Source: JACIYW01 sp014359745
GTDB lineage: Bacteria > Pseudomonadota > Alphaproteobacteria > Rhodobacterales > Rhodobacteraceae
Direction of reading: 5' to 3'
Length of the DNA: 64,000 nucleotides
Assembly (NCBI GenBank): GCA_050433985.1
Contig: JBNPWE010000009.1
Span: 1-64,000 of the forward strand
The notes below the pieces were generated by a model. The model saw only the letters and a list, made by a program, of their open reading frames with translations. It had not been told where the DNA came from and ran no database searches. A program made the position numbers and the translations under genes. Of the stretch, positions 17,170 through 26,475 are shown in pieces. How positions within the stretch are numbered: position 1 is the stretch's first letter; every line of letters begins with the position of its first letter.

Positions 17170-18774
17170 TCATTCGGCCGGAATAACCGCGGGCGCGGAT
17201 GACATCTCATCCATCGAGGTCGCGGTTTTCCAGAGGTTGAAGCACATGATCAGCGCACCCGTCAGGTACATGACCCCGCCAAGGCCGCGCACGACATACA
17301 TGGGGAACTTGGCTGACACGGTGTCGGCGAAGGCGTTGACCAGGAAGCCCTGCGCATCCACCTCGCGCCACATCAGCCCTTCCATGATGCCGCTGACCCA
17401 CATCGAGGCCGCGTAAAGCACGATCCCGATCGTCGCCAGCCAGAAGTGCCAGTTGACCAGCGCCAGGCTGTACAGCCGTTCACGGCGCCACAGTTTCGGC
17501 ACCAGGAAGTAAAGCGCGCCAAAGGTGATCATGCCGTTCCAACCCAGCGCGCCGGAATGCACATGGCCGATGGTCCAGTCGGTGTAATGCGACAGGCTGT
17601 TGACGGCCTTGATCGACATCATCGGCCCTTCGAACGTGGACATGCCGTAAAAGCCCAAGCTCAGCACCATCATCCGCAGCACCGGATCGGTGCGCAGCTT
17701 GTCCCAGGCGCCCGAAAGCGTCATCAGACCGTTGATCATGCCGCCCCAGCTTGGCATCCACAGCATGATCGAAAACACCATGCCCAGCGTCTGCGCCCAG
17801 TCGGGCAAGGCGGTGTAATGCAGGTGGTGCGGCCCGGCCCAGATATACAGGAAGATCAGCGCCCAGAAGTGGATGATCGACAGCTTGTAGCTGTACACAG
17901 GGCGTCCGGCCTGTTTGGGCACGAAATAATACATCATCCCCAGAAAGCCCGCCGTAAGGAAAAAGCCCACTGCATTGTGGCCATACCACCACTGCGTCAT
18001 CGCATCCTGCACGCCGGCGAACACCTGCACCGATTTCGACCCGAAGACCGAGACGGGGACCGCCAGGTTGTTGACCACATGCAGCATCGCCACCGTGATG
18101 ATGAACGACAGAAAGAACCAGTTGGCCACATAGATATGCGGTTCCCTGCGCTTGATCAGCGTGCCCAGGAACACCGCCAGATAAGCCAGCCAGACAATGG
18201 TCAGCCACAGGTCGATATACCATTCGGGTTCGGCATATTCCTTGGATTGGGTAGCACCCATCAGATAGCCGGTCGCCGCCAGGACGATGAACAGGTTATA
18301 CCCCCAGAACACGAACCACGAAAGGTTGCCCCCCCAAAGCCGCGCGGCGCAGGTACGTTGCACGACGTAGAATGACGTGCAGATCAGCGCGTTGCCGCCA
18401 AAGGCAAAGATCACCGCCGAGGTGTGCAGCGGCCGCAACCGGCCGAAATTGCCGAACCCCTCCAGCAACCCGAAGTTGAGCGCCGGAAACGCCAGCTGAA
18501 ACGCGATGAACGTGCCAACCAGAAACCCGGCGATCCCCCAGAACCCCGTCGCGATCACGCCCGCGCGGATCACCCCGTCCATATATTCATTGGCAGGCGC
18601 CGGTTTGCGCGGTTCATCCGCCCGGCGCAACACCCACAGGAACATCCCGCCCGCAACCGCCATTATCAACAGCGCATGCACCAGATAAGCCAGATCGCGC
18701 GCGTGATTTGCCGCGATGGCCGCAAGAATCGCGACCAGCCCCAGCACAATCAGTTTGAAATAGTCCCACATCAT
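17170..18774 (-). CDS. ccoN: cbb3 cytochrome c oxidase catalytic subunit I CcoN
   Basis: A 534-residue heme-copper oxidase core that reduces oxygen at low concentration. Expected ligands by alignment with the Pseudomonas stutzeri enzyme: low-spin heme b H117 (RPLHTSA) and H406, high-spin heme b3 H404 (GHVHSG), CuB H266 (WYGHN) and H316/H317 (GPHHLHY); Y310 is a candidate for the cross-linked tyrosine. About 12 membrane helices. First gene of ccoNOQP. An FNR box lies ~110 bases upstream and a TATAAC -10-like hexamer at 18843-18848. Confidence 0.98.
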   Translation of the reverse strand: MMWDYFKLIVLGLVAILAAIAANHARDLAYLVHALLIMAVAGGMFLWVLRRADEPRKPAPANEYMDGVIRAGVIATGFWGIAGFLVGTFIAFQLAFPALNFGLLEGFGNFGRLRPLHTSAVIFAFGGNALICTSFYVVQRTCAARLWGGNLSWFVFWGYNLFIVLAATGYLMGATQSKEYAEPEWYIDLWLTIVWLAYLAVFLGTLIKRREPHIYVANWFFLSFIITVAMLHVVNNLAVPVSVFGSKSVQVFAGVQDAMTQWWYGHNAVGFFLTAGFLGMMYYFVPKQAGRPVYSYKLSIIHFWALIFLYIWAGPHHLHYTALPDWAQTLGMVFSIMLWMPSWGGMINGLMTLSGAWDKLRTDPVLRMMVLSLGFYGMSTFEGPMMSIKAVNSLSHYTDWTIGHVHSGALGWNGMITFGALYFLVPKLWRRERLYSLALVNWHFWLATIGIVLYAASMWVSGIMEGLMWREVDAQGFLVNAFADTVSAKFPMYVVRGLGGVMYLTGALIMCFNLWKTATSMDEMSSAPAVIPAE

Positions 18775-18882
18775 GCGTCCCTTCGTTCTGCATCTGGCCC
18801 GACCCCGGCCAGCGCCCCAGATGCCGCCGGGAAACCCCGCCGGTTATAGGTCTCTTTCTGCGGGGCAGCGTGACCGACTGCA

Positions 18883-18896
18883 TTGATCCATGTCAA
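18883..18896 (-). promoter_or_regulatory. FNR-type box upstream of ccoN
   Basis: TTGAT CCAT GTCAA, 9 of 10 consensus positions, in the divergent ccoN/usp region and nearer to ccoN. Confidence 0.8.
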
Positions 18897-18972
18897 GGTT
18901 TGGCGCAGAGTCATCGAAAGCTGTCGATGGCAGCCCCCGCGCAACGGCTGGCCGCCCAACCTTGGCCGAACC

Positions 18973-18986
18973 TTGATCGATATCAA
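18973..18986 (+). promoter_or_regulatory. FNR-type box upstream of the usp gene
   Basis: TTGAT CGAT ATCAA is a perfect consensus and a perfect palindrome, centred about 80 bases before the usp start. It could also act on ccoN, divergently. Confidence 0.85.
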
Positions 18987-19058
18987 GGACGCGCGGCCCC
19001 GCTTTGGGCGAGGATGCGGTAAAGATGCATGGCAAATGTTTAAGGGAGAGTGTCGGAT

Positions 19059-19898
19059 ATGGGCTTCAAATCAATTCTGACCGTCGCAACCGATCAGACG
19101 GCGCTGGCGCCGCTGCTTGGTTCGGCGGTGGCGATGGCCACGCGCGAGGATGCGCATCTTGATGTGCTGTGCCTCGGGCTCGACCGCACGCAGGTCGGCT
19201 ATTACTACGGCGGCGGCGCGGCGCTGGTGTATCAGGAAACCGTGGAACGCGCCCAAGAGGACAGCGTGCGGGTCGAGGCAGAGGCCAAGGCGATCCTGGA
19301 CGGCCAGACGCTGCGCTGGTCGACCGAGGCCGAGATTGCCCAGATCGGCAGCATCGTCAACCCGGTCGGCATGCGCGCCCGGTTCAGCGATCTGGTGATC
19401 CTGCCCCGCCCCTATGGCGAGGGACGCGGGCCCGAGGACGAGGCGATCGTCGAGGCCGCGCTTTTCGACGGGCGGGTGCCGGTGCTGGTCGTGCCCGATG
19501 CCGGGATTGGCCCCGACCTTGGCCGCCGCATCGTTCTGGCATGGAACCAAAGCGACGAGGCGCTGACCGCCGCGCGCCAGGCCCTGCCGTTCCTGATCCG
19601 GGCCGAATCGGTCAATATCGCGATCATCGATCCGCCGCCGCACGGCCCGGAACGGTCCGACCCCGGCGGCGCATTGTCACAACTGCTGACCCGGCACGGG
19701 GTGCGCACCGAAGTCTCGGTGCTGGCCCGCACGACGCCGCGCATCTCGGATACGCTGACCCGCCACGCCATGGATCAGGACGCCGATCTGATCGTGATGG
19801 GGGCTTACGGGCATTCGCGGTTCCGCGAGGCGATCCTGGGCGGCGCAACCCGACACATGCTGGAACAGTCCGAAATCGCCATGCTTCTGGCGCATTGA
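19059..19898 (+). CDS. Universal stress protein (tandem Usp type)
   Basis: A 279-residue protein. The C-terminal half ends in the Usp nucleotide-binding motif (GAYGHSRFREAILGGATRHML); the N-terminal half (FKSILTVATDQTALAPLLGS) looks like a degenerate first Usp domain. ATG 19059 is preferred because the GTG at 19050 overlaps the AAGGGAGAG ribosome site. Its place between ccoNOQP and fnrL resembles the Rhodobacter arrangement, where a Usp gene sits beside fnrL. A perfect FNR box upstream predicts oxygen-limited expression. Confidence 0.88.
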   Translation: MGFKSILTVATDQTALAPLLGSAVAMATREDAHLDVLCLGLDRTQVGYYYGGGAALVYQETVERAQEDSVRVEAEAKAILDGQTLRWSTEAEIAQIGSIVNPVGMRARFSDLVILPRPYGEGRGPEDEAIVEAALFDGRVPVLVVPDAGIGPDLGRRIVLAWNQSDEALTAARQALPFLIRAESVNIAIIDPPPHGPERSDPGGALSQLLTRHGVRTEVSVLARTTPRISDTLTRHAMDQDADLIVMGAYGHSRFREAILGGATRHMLEQSEIAMLLAH

Positions 19899-19919
19899 AG
19901 CTGATTCCAGCGACCCCCT

Positions 19920-20000
19920 TGACCGGCGCGCGGAGGGCGGGCGCAGGAACTGAGTATTTTTATCGAGAGGATGGGAAAGAGGGTTTTCTTGTGCGGTCAG
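19920..20000 (-). repeat. Interspersed element, copy C
   Basis: Minus-strand copy, between the converging usp and fnrL genes: CGCACAAGAAAACCCTC, CATCCTCTCGATAAAAATAC, and a GC-rich end CGCGCGCCGGTCAAG. One A-to-T change interrupts the A-run. Confidence 0.8.
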
Positions 20001-20083
20001 GGGCGGGGTTGATTGGGCGCATAACGCGCCAAGGACGTTCGCCGGGGGCCGCGCGCGCGGCCCCCGGTGGGCAGTTCCGGTGA

Positions 20084-20830
20084 TCAGTTCAGCATGCCGC
20101 CATCGCTGTCGTCGCCGGCCTCTTCCACCAGCCGGTCGAAATCGGGCACGATGATGCTGCGTTTGCCGCCCAGTTCGATCACGCCATCGCGTTTCAACCC
20201 CGACATCTGGCGGCTGACGGTTTCCAGCGTCAGCCCCAGGTAATCGGCCATCGCCTCGCGCGTCAGCGGCAGGTCGAACACCACCTTGCCGCCCGGTTTG
20301 CCCATGCCCAGCGCCGCATCGCGCCGCCCGATGATCGCCAGCAGGCTGGCGATCTTTTCGCGCGCGGTCTTGCGGCCGAGCACCAGCATCCATTCGCGCG
20401 CTGCGTCCAGCTCGTCCAGGGTCATTTCCAGCAGGCGCTGGCCGACATGCGGGGTGCGCAGCATCAGCTCTTCAAACGGTTTCTTGCGAAAGCAGCACAT
20501 CAGCAGATCGGTTGTCGCCGTCACATTGTAGGGCGACGATCTGCGCCCCGGCCGCCCGACGAAATCCGACGGCAGCAGCAAGCCCACCATCTGCGTGCGC
20601 CCGTCTTCCATGGTCTGGGTCAGCGAGGCGATTCCCGTCACCACAGAGGCCACGAATTCCATCGGATCGCCCGACCAGATCACCGTCTGTCCGGCCGGAA
20701 ACGACCGGTAATATTTCATCTGCTCAAGCTGCGTCAACTCCACCGAGTCGCAGCGTGCGCAGACCGCGCGGTGCCGGATCGGACAGTCGCTGCATTCATG
20801 CGGCGTGGTCAGGGTTGCCTGATGGGTCAT
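20084..20830 (-). CDS. fnrL: Oxygen-responsive regulator FnrL
   Basis: Crp/Fnr-family activator of 248 residues, sensing oxygen through a 4Fe-4S cluster. N-terminal cysteines C13, C16, C24 and C27 and the central pair C112/C113 (LLMCCF) supply the ligand set. The C-terminal helix-turn-helix EAMADYLGLTLETVSRQMSGL has the E-SR residues that read TTGAT half-sites. The start is ATG 20830; the frame continues open to 20992 but the family length and the FNR box position support 20830. A perfect FNR box lies 10 bases upstream, implying autoregulation. Confidence 0.96.
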   Translation of the reverse strand: MTHQATLTTPHECSDCPIRHRAVCARCDSVELTQLEQMKYYRSFPAGQTVIWSGDPMEFVASVVTGIASLTQTMEDGRTQMVGLLLPSDFVGRPGRRSSPYNVTATTDLLMCCFRKKPFEELMLRTPHVGQRLLEMTLDELDAAREWMLVLGRKTAREKIASLLAIIGRRDAALGMGKPGGKVVFDLPLTREAMADYLGLTLETVSRQMSGLKRDGVIELGGKRSIIVPDFDRLVEEAGDDSDGGMLN

Positions 20831-20840
20831 GGGGGGGCCT

Positions 20841-20854
20841 TTGATCCAGATCAA
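20841..20854. promoter_or_regulatory. FNR-type box between fnrL and hemN
   Basis: TTGAT CCAG ATCAA, perfect consensus. It is centred 42 bases before the hemN ATG and 17 bases before the fnrL ATG, so it could activate hemN and block fnrL. Confidence 0.88.
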
Positions 20855-20889
20855 GGAAGCGGCAAGCGCGCTGCGCATAGGGTAATCCA

Positions 20890-22245
20890 ATGGATACCTT
20901 TTCGCAACTCGCACGGTTCGGGCTGTTTGATGCGCGCGTGCCGCGCTACACCAGCTATCCGACCGCACCGCATTTCGCCGATGCCGTGACACCGGAACAT
21001 TTCACCGATTGGGTGCGGGCGATCCCGCCCGGATCGGCGATCTCGCTTTATGTCCATGTGCCGTTTTGCAGAAGGCTGTGCTGGTTTTGCGCCTGTCGCA
21101 CCCAGGGCACCCAGTCAGACGCGCCGGTGCGCGCCTATGTCGAGGTGCTCAAGGCCGAAATCGCCCTGCTGCGGGCCAACCTTCCCCAGGGCATCCACCT
21201 GTCGCGGCTGCATTGGGGCGGCGGCACGCCCACGCTGATGTCCGCCGATCTGATCCGCGACCTGTCGCGCGCCATCTTCGATCTGGCCCCCCTGGGGCCG
21301 GGCGCCGAATTCTCGGTTGAAATCGACCCCGGAGAGATCGACGGCCCGCGCCTTGACGCGCTGGCGGCGGCGGGGATGAATCGCGCCTCGATCGGGGTGC
21401 AGGATTTCGACCCCGAGATACAGCAAACCATTGGCCGCGATCAAAGCTATGACATCACCCGCGCCGCCGCCGAGGCGATCCGCGCCCGTGGCGTCAACAG
21501 CCTGAACGCCGATATCCTTTACGGGCTGCCGCATCAGACCGGGCCGCGCATCGCCGATTCGGTGCAAAAGTTGCTGTCGCTATCCCCCGACCGGGTGGCC
21601 TTGTACGGCTATGCGCATGTGCCGTGGATGGCGCGGCGCCAGACGATGATCCCCACCGACGCGCTGCCAACCCCCCAGGAACGGCTGGAACTGTTCGACG
21701 TGGCGCGCCAGTTGTTCACTTGGGATGGCTATAAAGAGGTGGGCATAGACCATTTCGCCCGCCCCCAGGACGGGCTGGCGATCGCGCAGGGCAGCGGTCG
21801 GTTGCGGCGCAATTTCCAGGGCTATACCGACGATCGCGCCGATGTGCTGATCGGGCTTGGCGCCTCGTCCATCTCCCGCTTTCCGCAGGGCTATGCGCAG
21901 AACGCATCGGCCACCTCGGCCTATACCAGGGCGATCCGCGACGGGGCGCACGCCACCGCCCGCGGTCACGCGCTGTCACCCGAGGATCGCCTGCGCGGTC
22001 GGCTGATAGAGGCGCTGATGTGCGATTTCCACATCGACCGGGCCGACATCTTGCGCAATCACGCGGTCACGCCCGACCGGCTTCAGGCCCTGCTGTCGGC
22101 GGTGGCCGAGGCGTTCCCCGGCATGGTCAGCCTGTCCGCCCAGGGGCTGACGATCCCGCCCCATGCGCGCGCCCTGACGCGGGTGATCGCGCGGGCGCTT
22201 GACGCCTACGACATGGCGAAAACCGGGCACAGCCCGGCGGTCTGA
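20890..22245 (+). CDS. hemN: Oxygen-independent coproporphyrinogen III dehydrogenase
   Basis: Radical-SAM enzyme of 451 residues that decarboxylates coproporphyrinogen III to protoporphyrinogen IX without oxygen. The N-terminal RVPRYTSYPTAPHF and cluster motif C60-x3-C64-x2-C67-x-C69 (CRRLCWFCACR) are those of true HemN, unlike the HemW-type protein encoded at 58013-59173. GGGTPTL and EIDPGEIDGPRLDAL follow. Divergent from fnrL with an FNR box between them, as expected for anaerobic heme synthesis. Confidence 0.97.
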   Translation: MDTFSQLARFGLFDARVPRYTSYPTAPHFADAVTPEHFTDWVRAIPPGSAISLYVHVPFCRRLCWFCACRTQGTQSDAPVRAYVEVLKAEIALLRANLPQGIHLSRLHWGGGTPTLMSADLIRDLSRAIFDLAPLGPGAEFSVEIDPGEIDGPRLDALAAAGMNRASIGVQDFDPEIQQTIGRDQSYDITRAAAEAIRARGVNSLNADILYGLPHQTGPRIADSVQKLLSLSPDRVALYGYAHVPWMARRQTMIPTDALPTPQERLELFDVARQLFTWDGYKEVGIDHFARPQDGLAIAQGSGRLRRNFQGYTDDRADVLIGLGASSISRFPQGYAQNASATSAYTRAIRDGAHATARGHALSPEDRLRGRLIEALMCDFHIDRADILRNHAVTPDRLQALLSAVAEAFPGMVSLSAQGLTIPPHARALTRVIARALDAYDMAKTGHSPAV

Positions 22246-22280
22246 CCTACTCAGCGCTCAATCAATCCCGCACCCCGACC

Positions 22281-22359
22281 GTGCAAGAAAACCCACTTCC
22301 CTTTCATCTTGGCTAAAATACTCATTTCCCGCGCCCGCCAAGCGCGCGCCGGTGAGGGG
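22281..22359 (+). repeat. Interspersed element, copy D (divergent)
   Basis: Plus-strand copy between hemN and the converging glycosyltransferase gene. The flanks are well kept (TGCAAGAAAACCC, TTTCCCGCGCCCGCC, GCGCGCCGGT) but the core is changed to CATCTTGGCTAAAATACTC. Confidence 0.7.
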
Positions 22360-22386
22360 AATAAACCCGGCCAGCCGAAACCCGCT

Positions 22387-23610
22387 TCAGCGCCCGGCGG
22401 TTTCGACAAAATCGATCAGCCTGGGCAAACACTGCCCACGCAGGTCATACCCCCCCACCACTGTTTCCCGCGCCGCCGCCCGCATCGCACCAAACCGTTC
22501 GGGCCGCGCCAGCCCCTCGGTCAGGGCCTGCGCCCAGCCCGCCACATCAAAGAAATCGACCAATTGCCCGTTCTCGCCATCGCGGATCACCTCGGCCACC
22601 GGTGCGGTGCGTGATCCGATCACATGCGCGCCCGCGCTCATCGCTTCCAGCAGCGACCAGGACAGCACGAAAGGATAGGTCAGATAGGCATGCACCCGGC
22701 TGACCTGCATCAGCGCGACAAACTGCTCGTGCGGCACCCGCCCGGTGAAATGCACCCGCGCCGGGTCGATCCGGTCGGCAACCTCGGCCAGGAACCGGGC
22801 CTTCCAGCTTTGCCCGCCGGGCGGTTTGGGCCCGTAACCCGCGCCGTCACCGCCCACGATCACCACATGCGCATCGGGCCGCGCTTCCAGCACCTCGGGC
22901 AGGGCGCGCATGAAGATGTGATATCCGCGGTAGGGTTCCAGATTGCGGTTGATGAAGGTCAGAACCTCGTCCCCCGCCCGCAGAACGCGGCCACCCGGCA
23001 GGGAGAAACGCGCCGCGGGATCGGGGCGCAATCGCGCCGTATCCACCCCGTCATGGATCACGGTGATCCGGTCGCGCAGGAAATCGGGAAAACTGTCGGC
23101 CTGAAACCGGGTGGGCGCCAGCGCCGCATCGGCCGGCAGCATCGCCTGCAACAGATGCGCCTGCCGCGCCACCACCCGCATGCGCTGCGCCAGGTCGCCA
23201 TTGGCGAATTCGGGGTCAAACCCCACATCCAGGCCGCGCGGCCGATAAAAAAACTCGGCATAGATCAGCAGCCGCGCCTCGGGCCAGACCTCGCGCAGGA
23301 ACAAGGTCTCGCCCCAGCCAAGGTTGCCCAGGATCACATCGGGGCTGAACCCGTGCTGATCGCGCAAGGCCACGGCGGCGCGCGCGGCCGCGCGGCCGCG
23401 TTCGGTCATCTGGTAATAGGTGGCGGCCAGCCCGTGGCTGGCGAAATCCGCCCTGGGCGGGGTGAAGGCATAGCGCATGGTGCGCAGCGCGTTGGGATGC
23501 TTGTTGGCGGCATCGGTCAGCGCCACCACCTCATGCCCGCGCGCCACCAGCGCGGGCGCCAGATGCACGAACTGCCCCGGAAAATTCTGATGCACCAGAA
23601 GACTACGCAT
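22387..23610 (-). CDS. Glycosyltransferase, GT4-like (GT-B fold)
   Basis: A 407-residue predicted retaining glycosyltransferase. The N-terminal half begins MRSLLVHQNFPGQFVHLAPAL, with a GT4-type acceptor domain. The C-terminal half shows the donor-site pattern VVIVGGDGAGYG, HFTGRVPHEQFVALM, and PFVLSWSLLEAMSAGAHVIGS with its E-containing sugar-nucleotide loop. It probably adds a sugar to a surface polysaccharide or lipid; donor and acceptor are unknown. It stands alone, with no other polysaccharide genes nearby, and same-oriented repeat copies D and E lie on either side. Confidence 0.85.
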   Translation of the reverse strand: MRSLLVHQNFPGQFVHLAPALVARGHEVVALTDAANKHPNALRTMRYAFTPPRADFASHGLAATYYQMTERGRAAARAAVALRDQHGFSPDVILGNLGWGETLFLREVWPEARLLIYAEFFYRPRGLDVGFDPEFANGDLAQRMRVVARQAHLLQAMLPADAALAPTRFQADSFPDFLRDRITVIHDGVDTARLRPDPAARFSLPGGRVLRAGDEVLTFINRNLEPYRGYHIFMRALPEVLEARPDAHVVIVGGDGAGYGPKPPGGQSWKARFLAEVADRIDPARVHFTGRVPHEQFVALMQVSRVHAYLTYPFVLSWSLLEAMSAGAHVIGSRTAPVAEVIRDGENGQLVDFFDVAGWAQALTEGLARPERFGAMRAAARETVVGGYDLRGQCLPRLIDFVETAGR

Positions 23611-23644
23611 CCAGCCCCCGCGCGCCGTTCATGTCAGCGCCCCT

Positions 23645-23714
23645 TGTGCGGACAATCGCCAACCCCCATCCTCTCGAAAAAAATACTCATCTTCCCCGCC
23701 ATCCCGCGCCGGTG
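23645..23714 (+). repeat. Interspersed element, copy E
   Basis: Plus-strand copy between yejF and the glycosyltransferase gene, antisense to both: TTGTGCGGACAATC, CATCCTCTCGAAAAAAATAC, CCCGCGCCGGTG. This is the one copy not downstream of a same-strand gene. Confidence 0.75.
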
Positions 23715-23722
23715 GCAATTCA

Positions 23723-25333
23723 TCAGCGCCCGGCCCCGCCCACCGCCTTCAGGTCAAAGGCCGCCGCCAGCAGCGCCCGCGTATACTCCGATTGCGGCGC
23801 ATCGAAAACCTGGTCGCGGGGGCCGTATTCAACCACGTCGCCCTCTTTCATGACGATGATCTTGTGCGCCAGCGCCCGGACCACCCGCAAATCGTGACTG
23901 ATGAACATATAGGCCAGCCCGTATTTGCGTTGCAGCCCGCGCAAAAGCTCCACGATCTGCACCTGCACCGTCATGTCCAGCGCCGATGTCGGCTCATCCA
24001 GCATCAACAGCCGTGGCCGCAGGATCATGGCGCGCGCAATGGCGATGCGCTGGCGCTGGCCGCCGGAAAACTCGTGCGGGTAACGCGCCATCATCGACGG
24101 ATCAAGCCCCACCTCGGTCAGCATCTGCGCCACTTCCGCGTGCTCCGACCCCCCCGAGGGCACGCCGTGCACGCCAAGCCCCTCGGCCACGATCTGTTCG
24201 ATGGTCATCCTTGGCGACAGGCTGCCGAACGGGTCTTGAAACACCACCTGCATGTTGCGCCGATAGGGCCGCATCTGCCGCGATTTCAGCCCTTGCAGGT
24301 TCCGCCCCATGAACACCACCGGCCCGTCGCTGTGGATCAGCCGCAGGATGGCCAGCGCCAGCGTGGTCTTTCCCGAACCGGACTCGCCAACAATCCCCAG
24401 CGTCTCTCCCGCCCGGATCGACAGCGTCGCGCCGTTGACCGCCTTCACATGGCCCACGGTGCGGCGCAAAAACCCGCGCGTGATCGGGAACCAGACGCGC
24501 AGCGCGTCGGTCGTCACGATCTCTTCGGCATCGTCGGGCACCGGATCGGGCTGGCCAGAGGGCAGCGCGGCCAGAAGCTTGCGGGTATAGGCGTGTTGGG
24601 GCGTGTCGAATATCGCCTCGGTTGGGCCCTGCTCGACGATCTCGCCGCCCTGCATCACGCACACCCGGTCGGCGATGCGGCGCACCACCCCCAGATCATG
24701 GGTGATGAAGAGCAGGCTCATCCCCTCGTCGCGCTTCAAGGCGGCCAGCAGTTCCAGGATCTGCGCCTGAATGGTCACATCCAGCGCGGTTGTCGGCTCA
24801 TCCGCGATCAGCAGATCCGGGCCGTTGGCCAGCGCCATGGCGATCATCACCCGCTGCCGCTGCCCGCCGGACAACTGGTGCGGATAGGCGCCAAGGCGGC
24901 TTTCCGCCTCGCGGATACCGACCTTTTTCAAAAGTTCGATCACCCGCGCCCGCGCCGCCGCCCCGGTCAGGCCCTGATGCAGGGTAAGGCTTTCGGCGAT
25001 CTGTTTTTCGAGCGTGTGCAGCGGGTTAAGCGAGGTCATCGGTTCCTGAAAGATGAAACTGATGTCATTGCCGCGCACCTTGTGCAGCCGCGCCACATCG
25101 GCCCCGACCATTTCCTGGCCCAGATAGGTCACCGATCCCGTCACCGTCGCACTTTCGGGCAACAGCGCCACGGTGGACAGCGCCGTCACCGATTTGCCCG
25201 ACCCGCTTTCGCCCACCAGCGCCACGGTTTCGCCCTTGCCGACGGTGAACGACACATTGCGCACCGCGCGCACGTCCCGGCCATCCTGCCGGAAACTGAC
25301 CGACAGATCCTTCACCTCCAGCACCGGCTTCAT
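23723..25333 (-). CDS. yejF: Peptide/microcin C ABC transporter ATP-binding protein YejF
   Basis: A 536-residue double ATPase powering YejBE. Two cassettes are visible: Walker A GESGSGKS, signature LSGGQRQRV and Walker B LLIADEPTTALD in the first; GESGSGKTTL, FSGGQRQRI and LMLDEPTSALD in the second. The start is ATG 25333 (MKPVLEVKDLSVSF), overlapping the yejE stop by ATGA; the frame upstream of that is only the shadow of yejE. Last gene of yejABEF. Confidence 0.95.
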   Translation of the reverse strand: MKPVLEVKDLSVSFRQDGRDVRAVRNVSFTVGKGETVALVGESGSGKSVTALSTVALLPESATVTGSVTYLGQEMVGADVARLHKVRGNDISFIFQEPMTSLNPLHTLEKQIAESLTLHQGLTGAAARARVIELLKKVGIREAESRLGAYPHQLSGGQRQRVMIAMALANGPDLLIADEPTTALDVTIQAQILELLAALKRDEGMSLLFITHDLGVVRRIADRVCVMQGGEIVEQGPTEAIFDTPQHAYTRKLLAALPSGQPDPVPDDAEEIVTTDALRVWFPITRGFLRRTVGHVKAVNGATLSIRAGETLGIVGESGSGKTTLALAILRLIHSDGPVVFMGRNLQGLKSRQMRPYRRNMQVVFQDPFGSLSPRMTIEQIVAEGLGVHGVPSGGSEHAEVAQMLTEVGLDPSMMARYPHEFSGGQRQRIAIARAMILRPRLLMLDEPTSALDMTVQVQIVELLRGLQRKYGLAYMFISHDLRVVRALAHKIIVMKEGDVVEYGPRDQVFDAPQSEYTRALLAAAFDLKAVGGAGR

Positions 25334-26472
25334 GAAAAGGTCTTTCGCGGATCGAAGGCGTCGCGCACCCCCTCGAATATGAACACCATCAGCGACAGCA
25401 TGATCGCGAAGGTGAAAAAGGCGGTGAACCCCAGCCACGGCGCTTGCAGGTTCTGCTTGGCCTGCAAGGTCAGTTCCCCCAATGAGGGCGCCGAAGCGGG
25501 CAGGCCGAAGCCCAGGAAATCCAGCGCGGCCAGGCTGCCGATGGTGCCGGTGATGATGAACGGCAGAAAGGTCAGCGTGGCCACCATGGCATTGGGCAGC
25601 ACATGGCGCACCATGATCACCGCGTTCGACACCCCCAGCGCCCGCGCCGCGCGCACATATTCGAAATTGCGCGCCCGCAGGAATTCGGCCCGCACCACCC
25701 CCACCAGCGAGGTCCAGCCAAACAGCACCATCAACCCCACCAGCAGCCAGAAATTCATCTGCCAGATCGCCGCCACGATGATGATGATGAACAGGCTTGG
25801 CGTCGATCCCCAAAGCTCGATCACCCGCTGAAAGATCAGGTCGGTCAGCCCGCCGAAATAGCCCTGCACCGCCCCCGCCGCGATCCCGATCACCGAGGTG
25901 ATGAACGTCACCACCAGCGCGAACGCCACCGACAGGCGAAAGCCATAGATCACCCGCGCCGCCACATCGCGCGCGGTATCGTCGGTGCCCAGCAGATGCT
26001 CGGCATTGGGGGGAGAGGGCGCGGTCCCCTGAATATTGTTCACGGTGTTGAAGGAATAGGGAATCGGCGCCCAGACGATCCAGCCGGGCACCACCGCCAC
26101 CCCGTCAACGCTGCCCGATTTGGCCTGTTCAAGCACCGCTTCGGGCGCATCAAGGCAGGCCGCGATGCCGCCGGTGCGGATCAGGCATTGCACCTCGATA
26201 TCGCGGTAAACGGCTTCGGTGCGGAAATCGCCGCCAAAGGCGGTTTCGGGATAGAACTGCCGGAACGGGGTGTAATATTCACCGCGATAGCTGATCAAAA
26301 GCGGCTTGTCATTGGCCAGCAGCTCGGCAAACAGCGACAGGCCGAACAGGATGCTGAAAACGATCAGCGACCACAGCGCGCGCCGGTTCGCCTTGAAATT
26401 GCGCCAGCGCCGTTGGTTCAGCGTGGTGACGCGGCGCGGTTGGCTGGCGGGTTGGGGGGTGGCGGTGGCCAT
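25330..26472 (-). CDS. yejE: ABC transporter permease YejE
   Basis: A 380-residue inner-membrane permease. N-terminal region: RRWRNFKANRRALWSLIVFSI then a first helix, and a long periplasmic loop (~50-160) typical of YejE/OppC types. The EAA-type loop ARNFEYVRAARALGVSNAVIMVRHVLPNA contacts the ATPase. It lies three bases after yejB. Confidence 0.94.
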   Translation of the reverse strand: MATATPQPASQPRRVTTLNQRRWRNFKANRRALWSLIVFSILFGLSLFAELLANDKPLLISYRGEYYTPFRQFYPETAFGGDFRTEAVYRDIEVQCLIRTGGIAACLDAPEAVLEQAKSGSVDGVAVVPGWIVWAPIPYSFNTVNNIQGTAPSPPNAEHLLGTDDTARDVAARVIYGFRLSVAFALVVTFITSVIGIAAGAVQGYFGGLTDLIFQRVIELWGSTPSLFIIIIVAAIWQMNFWLLVGLMVLFGWTSLVGVVRAEFLRARNFEYVRAARALGVSNAVIMVRHVLPNAMVATLTFLPFIITGTIGSLAALDFLGFGLPASAPSLGELTLQAKQNLQAPWLGFTAFFTFAIMLSLMVFIFEGVRDAFDPRKTFS

Positions 26473-26475
26473 CGC

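Noticed and set aside
25334..25813. N-terminal extension of yejF
   Set aside because: Its translation (Gly/Ala/His-rich) is an out-of-frame reading of yejE; the ABC domain begins at 25333.
23792..25831. 679-codon plus-strand frame opposite yejF and yejE
   Set aside because: Long antisense frames are expected in GC-rich DNA; this one is His/Gln/Arg-rich with no recognisable domain.
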